From positions 1 through 6,079 of the forward strand of contig JALVAU010000418.1 of NCBI GenBank assembly GCA_027011025.1: DNA of 6,079 nucleotides, given 5' to 3'. Numbering within the stretch: position 1 is the stretch's first letter; each line of letters starts with the position of its first letter. The notes below the pieces were generated by a model. That model saw nothing but the letters and a program-made list of their open reading frames with translations, had not been told where the DNA came from and made no database searches. Shown here piece after piece: positions 1-5,220 of this stretch. Source of the stretch: Campylobacteraceae bacterium. GTDB lineage: Bacteria; Campylobacterota; Campylobacteria; Campylobacterales; Sulfurospirillaceae. A program made the position numbers and the translations under genes.

Positions 1-164
1 CCTCTTAGGACTGCACACAGCGATCAACTAAAAGACTTTGATATCAAGACAAAACTTGACGCTACACCTACTATCCTTTTTATAGATGGTGGGAAAGAGG
101 TTTTTGCCCATAGGGGATATATGGATAAAAAAGATTTTTACAAGGCATTAGGTTTGTTCAAGCT
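1..164 (+). repeat. Direct repeat, upstream copy (msr fusion gene)
   Basis: These 164 bases match 5916-6079 in the same orientation and reading frame. The only differences are at positions 21, 148, 153 and 162, and all four are synonymous. Both copies run off the window ends, so the true repeat length is unknown. It lies inside a coding gene and reflects gene duplication, not a mobile repeat. Confidence 0.95.
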
Positions 165-531
165 AGGTCAAAACAGCGAAGCTTTTAATGTTGCTTTTAA
201 TCAAGGCACAGATGGCAGGTACTGCAAGCAGTATGATATATTTAAGCATACTCCCGATGGTGTTTTTGTAGATAAACTCTCCGGAGATATACTTTTTGAC
301 ACAAGAGACAGATTTAACTCTGGCTCCGGTTGGCTTAGTTTTTTCAAAGCAGTTGACGGCTCAGTGGTGGAGAGAGAAGACAATAGCTACGGTATGCACC
401 GAGTTGAAGTCATAGCCAAAAAGAGTGGTATCCACCTAGGACATGTATTTAATGATGCCCCAGGAGGCAGAAGAAGGTTTTGTATAAATGCTACCGTTTT
501 GGATTTTGTACCAAGAGATAAAGTTAAGTAG
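1..531 (+). CDS. 3' part of MsrA-thioredoxin-MsrB fusion, upstream copy (5' end outside window)
   Basis: Open from the first base in frame 1, giving 176 residues to a TAG stop; the start lies upstream. Residues 1-40 are the end of a thioredoxin-like domain (DATPTILFIDGGKEVF, with the cis-Pro context T-P-T). Residues about 55-172 are an MsrB domain, which reduces methionine-R-sulfoxide. Visible MsrB hallmarks are SGSGW (Trp111), HLGHVF (His145, His148) and the catalytic Cys161 in RFCIN. The zinc-binding CxxC pairs of many MsrBs are absent, as in Neisseria PilB-type MsrB. The usual GWPSF is GWLSF, and the PilB resolving-Cys position is Ser (SGSGW). Cys75 (RYCKQY) is the only other cysteine. The in-frame ATG at 121 lies inside the thioredoxin-like domain and is not a start. 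The matching copy at 5217 suggests the full gene is an exported MsrA-thioredoxin-MsrB protein. Family call is confident; full architecture is inferred from the second copy. Confidence 0.9.
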   Translation, partial: PLRTAHSDQLKDFDIKTKLDATPTILFIDGGKEVFAHRGYMDKKDFYKALGLFKLGQNSEAFNVAFNQGTDGRYCKQYDIFKHTPDGVFVDKLSGDILFDTRDRFNSGSGWLSFFKAVDGSVVEREDNSYGMHRVEVIAKKSGIHLGHVFNDAPGGRRRFCINATVLDFVPRDKVK

Positions 532-536
532 ATTTA

Positions 537-808
537 ATAACTGACCTTACGCACTAAACACATATCTGAGTGGTATAAGTTGCTTGCAAGTGCTAGGCAG
601 TAAGATGCAGGAGCTACTAGTAGCTTCAAATCTTACTAACGACGCAATTGTGAGCAAATTATACCACCCTTTGGGCAAAAAGATAAAGTATCATCTGGCT
701 TCGTTAGATTTTTTCACCTTAGCTTTAGCTAGGCTTTCAAAAATCTGCCTCGCATATGACACTTTCTCTTTTTGCTCAGATATGTGTTTAGTGTGTAAGG
801 TTAGTTAT
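537..808. repeat. 272-bp nested palindromic (MITE-like) element
   Basis: Terminal arms 537-570 and 775-808 are inverted repeats of 34 bp with 32 Watson-Crick matches; the other two pairs (543/802 and 551/794) are G-T wobbles on the plus strand. Inside lie two long imperfect hairpins. The left is 571-666: TGGTATAA pairs with TTATACCA, and the tip holds the perfect palindrome GCTACTAGTAGC at 613-624. The right is 676-774: CAAAAAGA pairs with TCTTTTTG, AGATTTTT (706-713) with AAAAATCT (739-746), and the tip is TAGCT-TT-AGCTA. The whole resembles a cloverleaf or foldback element. It starts six bases after the msr stop codon. No transposase is present and no convincing target-site duplication is seen. 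It could be a non-autonomous mobile element, a structured RNA or a strong 3'-end structure. The pairing is directly visible; mobility is inferred. It fills most of the 321-bp gap between genes, and I see no real gene in it. Confidence 0.8.
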
Positions 809-818
809 GAAATTATAG

Positions 819-824
819 TATAAT
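819..824 (+). promoter_or_regulatory. Candidate -10 box of the EamA transporter gene
   Basis: A perfect TATAAT lies 28 bp upstream of the ATG at 853 in AT-rich DNA, just outside the right end of the palindromic element. No convincing -35 is seen; any -35 would fall in the element's terminal arm. Promoters in Campylobacterota often lack a clear -35. In such AT-rich DNA a chance match is possible. Confidence 0.4.
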
Positions 825-852
825 TTTAAAAAATTACATAAGTCAACTATAT

Positions 853-1746
853 ATGAAAACAAAAAACTATATGCCTTATCTTATTATGATTTTACCGCCT
901 CTTCTTTGGGCCGGTAATTTTATAGTAGGTCGTGCCGTATCAGATCAACATGCACCGCTAGGACTCTCTTTTTACAGATGGTTTTATGCCACTTTAATCA
1001 TCACTCCATTTACGATAAAATCCATATGGGAGCAAAGAGAGCTAATCAAAAAGTTTTTTTGGCGTATCACACTGCTCGCAATTTTGAGCATTAGCACATT
1101 TAATTCACTTGCATATATAAGTTTACAATACACAACTGCCACAAATGCTCTGCTTTTAAACTCTTTTATCCCTATATTTATACTGATTATTTCTGCACTA
1201 TTTTTTAGTGAAAAAATCTCAAACAGGCAAATAGGAGGCGTGTTTATATCGCTTGGTGGAGTCCTTGCAATCATAAGTAAGTTAAATATTGATACTATTT
1301 TAGCTCTACATGTAAACAGGGGAGATTTATGGATGTTGCTCGCTGCTCTTGATTGGGCTATGTACTCTATACTGCTTAAATATTTAAGACCAATTGAGCT
1401 AAAACCTTTGACATTTTTGGGGGTTATGATGATGATAGGAACTCTGGTTTTATATCCAGTTTTTCTAGCTGATCCCTTTGGTGAATCAAATATCATTTGG
1501 AATAAAGAGATGATTATGGCGATCACATATATAGCGGTTTTCCCATCTATCATCTCATATATAGCATGGAATCACGGTATGCATAAACTCGGAGCATCGA
1601 TAGGTGGACAGTATATCCACCTAATGCCCCTTTTTGGTGCATTTATGGCAGTTATATTTTTAAAAGAACATATACATCTCTACCATATAATAGGGGCATG
1701 TTGCATAGGTTTTGGTTTGTGGCTCAGTATAAGCACTAGAAAGTAA
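853..1746 (+). CDS. DMT-superfamily transporter, EamA type
   Basis: This 297-residue integral membrane protein fits the usual EamA length and ten-helix plan. Rough segments are 9-28, 38-52, 71-88, 97-117, 126-142, 158-176, 186-204, 221-238, 247-270 and 275-293. It has two internally related EamA halves (about 9-142 and 157-292). Recognisable family features are the N-terminal PPLLWAGNFIVGR, the TTATNALLLNSFIPIF segment of the first half, and the SIGGQYIHLMPLFGAFMAVIFLKE segment of the second half. Members export or take up amino acids, nucleosides or other metabolites; the substrate cannot be told from sequence. No good Shine-Dalgarno site precedes the ATG at 853; another ATG lies at codon 7, and the exact start is uncertain. 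The gene is alone in its transcription unit and converges with the peroxiredoxin gene, stop to stop with only four bases between them. No clear terminator is visible in that gap. Confidence 0.9.
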   Translation: MKTKNYMPYLIMILPPLLWAGNFIVGRAVSDQHAPLGLSFYRWFYATLIITPFTIKSIWEQRELIKKFFWRITLLAILSISTFNSLAYISLQYTTATNALLLNSFIPIFILIISALFFSEKISNRQIGGVFISLGGVLAIISKLNIDTILALHVNRGDLWMLLAALDWAMYSILLKYLRPIELKPLTFLGVMMMIGTLVLYPVFLADPFGESNIIWNKEMIMAITYIAVFPSIISYIAWNHGMHKLGASIGGQYIHLMPLFGAFMAVIFLKEHIHLYHIIGACCIGFGLWLSISTRK

Positions 1747-1750
1747 AAAG

Positions 1751-2218
1751 CTAAGCTTGCAACTCTTTTAGTTTTTCTCTTACTGCTTCTACATGTCCTT
1801 TGACTTTTACTTTGTTCCAAATAGCTTTGATTTCTCCATCTGGTGAAATTATAAAGGTTGAACGAACTACCCCCATATACTCTCTTCCGTACATTTTTTT
1901 GAGCTGCCAAACACCATAATTCTCCAAAACTTCTTTGTTTTCATCGGCTAAAAGTGTGATTTGCAAATCTTTTTTTTCTATAAAATTTCTATGTTTTTTA
2001 GGACTATCAGGACTTACTCCCAATATAACAGCATCTAAACCTTCAAATTCAGGCAAAGCAGAAGTAAATTCACATGCTTCAGTAGTACATCCCGGAGTAT
2101 TATCTTTTGGATAGAAGTATAAAACTATCCACTTTCCACTCAAATCCCTCAAACAAATCTCAACCTCATCTTGATTTGGCAAACAAAATTCCGGTGCTTT
2201 TTGGTTAATCTCTAACAT
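1751..2218 (-). CDS. bcp: Thioredoxin-dependent thiol peroxidase, Bcp/PrxQ type
   Basis: A cytoplasmic peroxiredoxin of 155 residues, the normal size for Bcp, with no signal peptide. It reduces hydrogen peroxide and organic hydroperoxides, with thioredoxin as usual electron donor. The active site PGCTTEACEF holds peroxidatic Cys44 and, five residues on, candidate resolving Cys49, the PrxQ/Bcp spacing. Other family features are FYPKDNTPGC before the active site, VILGVSPDSPKKHRNF (about 64-79), LLADENKEVLENYGVW, and RSTFIISPDGEI near the C-terminus. The ATG at 2218 follows an AGGA-type ribosome site, read on the minus strand as AAAGGAAAGAAACATG. It is divergent from the cytochrome P460 gene and convergent with the transporter. 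Its leader would carry the 28-bp inverted repeat at 2231-2322 if transcription starts at the promoter proposed at 2322-2352. Confidence 0.96.
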   Translation of the reverse strand: MLEINQKAPEFCLPNQDEVEICLRDLSGKWIVLYFYPKDNTPGCTTEACEFTSALPEFEGLDAVILGVSPDSPKKHRNFIEKKDLQITLLADENKEVLENYGVWQLKKMYGREYMGVVRSTFIISPDGEIKAIWNKVKVKGHVEAVREKLKELQA

Positions 2219-2230
2219 GTTTCTTTCCTT

Positions 2231-2322
2231 TTTTAATTAAGTTTTTCAAAACTATTTCTTAGAGGCAAATCCTCCCGCAGGGCTAAAGCCTCACGAAATA
2301 GTTTTGAAAAACTTAATTAAAA
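2231..2322. repeat. 92-bp palindrome with perfect 28-bp inverted arms
   Basis: The arms 2231-2258 and 2295-2322 are perfect reverse complements over 28 bp and AT-rich. The 36-bp centre is GC-rich and holds further pairing: GAGGC (2262-2266) with GCCTC (2288-2292), then CCC/GGG around CGCAG. An alternative fold gives two small hairpins, GAGG-CAAAT-CCTC and GGC-TAAA-GCC. The palindrome lies between divergent genes, where no 3' end needs terminating, so a normal terminator is a poor explanation. It could be a REP/MITE-like repeat, a cruciform in the promoter region or a hairpin in the 5' leader of bcp mRNA. Confidence 0.85.
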
Positions 2323-2352
2323 TTATATCCATAAATGATAAATATTTGTCAA
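2322..2352 (-). promoter_or_regulatory. Candidate sigma-70 promoter for bcp
   Basis: On the minus strand a perfect TTGACA (2352-2347) is followed after 19 bp by a perfect TATAAT (2327-2322). The spacer is slightly longer than the ideal 17 bp. The -10 touches the edge of the palindrome, so a transcript starting about seven bases downstream would begin inside its right arm and carry most of the hairpin ahead of the bcp ribosome site. Confidence 0.5.
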
Positions 2353-2380
2353 TCTTCATCAAATCTCCATAAACAACTAT

Positions 2381-2386
2381 TATAAT
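2381..2386 (+). promoter_or_regulatory. Candidate -10 box of the cytochrome P460/lipoprotein operon
   Basis: A perfect TATAAT lies 30 bp before the P460 start codon, with no clear -35 at the expected distance. The next downstream signal is a strong ribosome site, AAGGAGA at 2406-2412, four bases before the ATG at 2417. This implies a short leader of roughly 25 bases. Confidence 0.55.
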
Positions 2387-2416
2387 CTCCTCACAAATAA
2401 ATTTTAAGGAGAAGAT

Positions 2417-2947
2417 ATGAAAAAAGTTGGTATGGCATTGGTGGCTGTTGCTATTAGTACGGCAACACTCTTTGGTTCGGATGTTTATCTTAGTGATAAT
2501 ACAAAAGTTCCTAATCTAAAGATGAAAAATACAGGTCTTAGTTTTAAAGATATAGAGGGTTATCAAAACTATAAAATAGTTGCTACCCACTTTAGAAAAG
2601 ACAAAAATGAGATAAGATACATATTGGCAAATCCTGTTGCATACAATGCCCTAAGAGCTAAGGCAAAAGTTATGCCAAACGGTAGTAAAGTAGTAAAGAT
2701 TGGATGGAGGGTAAATGATATGGCTTCATTTCCATCAGCTCTTGAAGCAGATAAAATCCAAAGAGTCGAATACATGATAAAAGATGCAATAAAACACAAA
2801 GAGAGTGATGGTTGGGGATATGCAAGATTTGTCAAGAAAAATGGAAGTTACAAAGCATGGGGCGGAGATCCTAAAAGCTGTGTAGCCTGTCATGCGAGTG
2901 TGAAATCAAATGATGCACTTTTTACAAAATTTCAAAAAATGTTCTAA
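2417..2947 (+). CDS. Periplasmic cytochrome P460-family heme protein
   Basis: A 176-residue exported protein. Residues 1-20 are a signal peptide (MKK, then a hydrophobic stretch ending ATLFGS). The C-terminus carries one heme-c motif, CVACH (Cys155, Cys158, His159), followed by a helix ending LFTKFQKMF. In Nitrosomonas cytochrome P460 a very similar CxACH-x-TRF arrangement is known. The body, THFRKDKNEIRYILANPVAY, then PNGSKVVKIGW, SFPSALE and a Trp-Gly-x-Ala-Arg-Phe motif, fits the P460 fold. Lys94 in VVKIGW aligns by eye with the lysine that cross-links to heme in true P460s. Characterised P460s oxidise hydroxylamine or bind NO; whether this one does is unknown, and a c'-beta-like NO-binding role is an alternative. 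Sixteen bases separate it from the downstream lipoprotein gene, so the two are probably co-transcribed. Confidence 0.88.
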   Translation: MKKVGMALVAVAISTATLFGSDVYLSDNTKVPNLKMKNTGLSFKDIEGYQNYKIVATHFRKDKNEIRYILANPVAYNALRAKAKVMPNGSKVVKIGWRVNDMASFPSALEADKIQRVEYMIKDAIKHKESDGWGYARFVKKNGSYKAWGGDPKSCVACHASVKSNDALFTKFQKMF

Positions 2948-2963
2948 AAATTAAAGGAAAAAT

Positions 2964-3359
2964 ATGAAAACAAAATTATTACTAACAATAGCAGCGACTA
3001 TAACACTACTTTTTGCCGGTTGTTCAACTAGCAATAGTAGCTTAAGTGCAAATTCACAAATGGTATCACATCTAAGTGACAACTCTGGTATGACTCTATA
3101 TACATTTGATAAAGATATGGCAAATAAATCAAACTGTTACAATGGTTGTGAGAAAAAATGGCCTGTTTTTTATGGAAATTTAGATAAACTAAAACTTCCA
3201 AGTGATGTATCGAGATCAGATTTTGGTGTAATCACAAGAAAAAATGGTGCTATGCAAACCACTTATAAATCCAAACCATTGTATTACTTTTTCAAAGATA
3301 CAAAACCAAATGATACAAATGGCGACGGAAAAAAAGGTGTTTGGCACATAATAAAATAA
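2964..3359 (+). CDS. Small lipoprotein, COG4315 / secreted-repeat (YxFxxD) type
   Basis: A 131-residue predicted lipoprotein. The signal peptide ends in a lipobox, LFAGC, with lipidated Cys20, followed by a Ser/Asn-rich linker (about 21-32). The domain has the YxFxxD-type signature LYTFDKD (45-51), then the Cys pair and Trp-Pro of CYNGCEKKWP (58-67), and a second half with PLYYFFKD (105-112), the acidic NDTNGDGKKG loop and the closing Trp127. These features recur in COG4315 proteins annotated as secreted repeat lipoproteins of unknown function. Cys58 and Cys62 may form a disulfide. Ribosome site AAAGGAA at 2953-2959 supports the ATG at 2964. It follows the P460-like gene closely, so a shared envelope role is likely, but the function is not known. 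No clear terminator follows its stop. Confidence 0.85.
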   Translation: MKTKLLLTIAATITLLFAGCSTSNSSLSANSQMVSHLSDNSGMTLYTFDKDMANKSNCYNGCEKKWPVFYGNLDKLKLPSDVSRSDFGVITRKNGAMQTTYKSKPLYYFFKDTKPNDTNGDGKKGVWHIIK

Positions 3360-3527
3360 AAAACGACAAAAGCAAAAGCTCGCGTAATAATACTTAGAAT
3401 TTTAAACGGCTCACGCTCCTATACAGAGCACCAGCCCGTGCAATAGTGCGAGGAATCTGCCCATAAGTTTTTCTTTGATGAGTGGAAAAGATGAGAGATG
3501 CCATTTATGGGCAGAGGGGACAGTAAA
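3360..3527 (+). other. 168-bp leader with two candidate RNA hairpins ahead of the regulator operon
   Basis: No gene is seen here, and from about 3406 the base composition is more GC-rich than neighbouring intergenic DNA. Hairpin one is 3406-3439: ACGGCT (3406-3411) pairs with AGCCCGT (3433-3439) with one bulge, and GCTC (3415-3418) pairs with GAGC (3426-3429) around a seven-base loop. Hairpin two has perfect 11-bp arms 3456-3466 and 3505-3515 (TCTGCCCATAA with TTATGGGCAGA), separated by 38 bases. Its right arm overlaps the first two bases of the ribosome site of the response-regulator gene. I could not match it to a known riboswitch class. It may be a regulatory leader, a protein-binding operator or remnant DNA. 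Confidence 0.5.
3514..3520 (+). promoter_or_regulatory. Ribosome site fixing the regulator start at 3528
   Basis: GAGGGGA sits seven bases before ATG 3528. The upstream in-frame ATG at 3498 lies within hairpin two, has no comparable site at the right distance, and would add ten residues that response regulators do not have. Confidence 0.7.
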
Positions 3528-4211
3528 ATGAAAAAAAAGATACTGATAGTAGAAGATGAAGAGAGTATAGTTGACTTTATAAAAAACCGACTAGAGAGTA
3601 ATCTTTATGATACACATATAGCATATGACGGCAGGGAGGCTATCTCTAAAATAACCTCAAACTCATATGACTTAATCACACTAGATATCATGCTACCACA
3701 TGTAGATGGATTTGAGATATGCAAAACCATAAGAAAAAAATCAAAAAAGTGCTTGATTGTTATGATTAGTGCGCTTGATACGATGGAATTTAAAACAAAA
3801 GGGTATGATTGCGGGATAGATGACTATATCGCAAAGCCATTTTCTGCTAGAGAGTTGGCTGTTAAAATCAAAGCTCTGCTAAAAAGAAAAGAGGAGCTCT
3901 CATCTCTTAAAGACAAATCTCTTTGTGATATAATTCTCAAAGAAGAGGCAAAAGAGGTGCTTGTAGGTGGATTTGAGATAGAGTTTACACCAAGTGAATA
4001 CACAATCTTGTCTGTATTGATAAACAATAAAAACAGAGTCTTTTCAAGAGCAGATTTGGCTCAAATCATATATGACAATTATCTAGGCGAGATAGATGAG
4101 CAGGGCATAAACAGCCACATTTATCATATAAGAGAAAAAGTTAGAGAGTATTATGATAAAGAGATTATAAAAACCGTAAGAGGGATGGGATATAAAATAT
4201 ATGAAAATTAA
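3528..4211 (+). CDS. OmpR/PhoB-family response regulator
   Basis: A 227-residue cytoplasmic transcription regulator. The receiver domain (about 3-118) has the acidic pocket in VEDEE (Glu9, Asp10), phospho-acceptor Asp53 in LITLDIMLP, switch Ser81 in MISALD and Lys103 in IAKPF. The C-terminal winged-helix domain (about 130-225) has FTPSEYTIL, the recognition-helix region around GINSHIYHIREKV and the closing VRGMGYKIYEN typical of the OmpR class. Length is normal. The start at 3528 is chosen because of the GAGGGGA ribosome site and because MKKKILIVEDE is the standard beginning; an ATG 30 bases upstream is in frame but less likely. The gene overlaps the histidine kinase by 11 bases, and the kinase overlaps the msr fusion, so this regulator probably controls its own operon including methionine sulfoxide repair. 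The inducing signal is not visible. Confidence 0.95.
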   Translation: MKKKILIVEDEESIVDFIKNRLESNLYDTHIAYDGREAISKITSNSYDLITLDIMLPHVDGFEICKTIRKKSKKCLIVMISALDTMEFKTKGYDCGIDDYIAKPFSARELAVKIKALLKRKEELSSLKDKSLCDIILKEEAKEVLVGGFEIEFTPSEYTILSVLINNKNRVFSRADLAQIIYDNYLGEIDEQGINSHIYHIREKVREYYDKEIIKTVRGMGYKIYEN

Positions 4212-5220
4212 ACCTTTTTTAATTATCATCTATACTTTAGCAGGTTTTTTTATATCTATATTAAGCTCATTTTTGACTTATATTATCATCGGTAAGCCTA
4301 TTGGGATGCCTATGGTTATTCAGATTGTATTTGTGGTTATTTTTCTAACTCCTGTTGTGGGTATCATAAGTTTTATACTCGGAAGATATCTCTCTAGGAA
4401 GTTTGATTTTATAAAAAATCGCTTAGAGGATATTAAAAATGAAAACTATGCCAAAGACAGCAGTCAAAACACAATCACAGAGATAAATGAAATAAATAAC
4501 AATATAAATTTCTTATCTGACCAATTAAAACATCTCATAGAGGATTTAAAACAAAAGAATCAAGATTTATCAAATCTACTCATCTCTATGGCTCATGATA
4601 TAAAGACACCAATCACTATATTGAATGGCTATATAGAAGAGTTGGAAGATGGCATGATAGATAATAAAAACTTGCCTTTGGCACTATCTCACATGAAAGA
4701 GGAGACAAAGTTTTTAGATGAGTTGACAATAGATATGCTTGAATTTATAACATCTATGAATAGACAAAAAACCAAGGATAAAATAGAATTATACACTTTG
4801 GTACAAAATGAAATCTTTCCTGTATTGCCACTAAAAACCGGCATAAAATACCTAAATGAACTTGAAGAGGGATTTTTTATAGAGTTTAATAAAACGGATT
4901 TAAAAAAGATAATCTTAAATTTACTAAATAATGCTATAAAACATACGGAAGCTGGTTACATAAAAATATATAATAAAAACCATATAGTTATATTTGAAAA
5001 CAGTGGAAGTAAGATAGATGAAGAGTTTAAGGATAGGATTTTTGAGCCTTTTTTTACGATAGATAAAAGCAAAAATAGAAAGAAAAGTGGCTTTGGACTG
5101 GGTTTGAGTATAGTAAAAAACCTATGCCGGGCTAACAGCTACACATGTACTTTACATAGTAGTGATAAAATAAAAACACTGTTTTATTTAAAAAAAGTTA
5201 ACAAGGAGATGATAGAATGA
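4201..5220 (+). CDS. Membrane sensor histidine kinase without a sizeable periplasmic sensor
   Basis: A 339-residue kinase partner of the preceding regulator. Two membrane segments, about 5-30 and 38-62, are joined by a loop of only about eight residues. A charged juxtamembrane region (about 63-120), probably HAMP-like or coiled coil, follows. The phospho-acceptor is His132 in MAHDIKTPITIL. The ATP-binding domain shows the N box (Asn240, Asn244 in LNLLNNAIKHTE), a divergent G1 box (FENSGS, Asn267 where Asp is usual), the F box RIFEPFF (279-285) and G2 box GFGLGLSIV (297-305). Without a periplasmic domain it probably senses within the membrane or through a partner. It begins inside the end of the regulator gene, and its TGA overlaps the ATG of the msr gene (ATGA), giving tight translational coupling. 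Similar short-loop kinases are known as intramembrane-sensing types; the stimulus here is unknown, with oxidative stress inferred from the neighbour. Confidence 0.93.
   Translation: MKIKPFLIIIYTLAGFFISILSSFLTYIIIGKPIGMPMVIQIVFVVIFLTPVVGIISFILGRYLSRKFDFIKNRLEDIKNENYAKDSSQNTITEINEINNNINFLSDQLKHLIEDLKQKNQDLSNLLISMAHDIKTPITILNGYIEELEDGMIDNKNLPLALSHMKEETKFLDELTIDMLEFITSMNRQKTKDKIELYTLVQNEIFPVLPLKTGIKYLNELEEGFFIEFNKTDLKKIILNLLNNAIKHTEAGYIKIYNKNHIVIFENSGSKIDEEFKDRIFEPFFTIDKSKNRKKSGFGLGLSIVKNLCRANSYTCTLHSSDKIKTLFYLKKVNKEMIE

Noticed and set aside
584..823. 79-codon plus-strand open frame between the msr and transporter genes
   Set aside because: It runs through the nested palindrome, has no ribosome site and no recognisable protein features; the inverted-repeat structure explains the sequence better.
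984..1553. 189-codon minus-strand open frame opposite the transporter gene
   Set aside because: It is antisense to a well-supported EamA protein, has no family features, and reflects the absence of stops opposite hydrophobic codons.
1747..1775. Possible terminator between the convergent transporter and bcp genes
   Set aside because: Only a very short AAGCTT-centred palindrome is present; no stable GC stem with a T-tract is visible.
3467..3497. Hammerhead-like GATGAG motif in the regulator leader
   Set aside because: The partner GAAA core with flanking stems and a cleavage site is not present; the match is only a few bases.
3498..3527. Upstream ATG giving the response regulator ten extra residues
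   Set aside because: It lies in a hairpin without a suitable ribosome site; the start at 3528 has GAGGGGA at good spacing and the standard response-regulator N-terminus.
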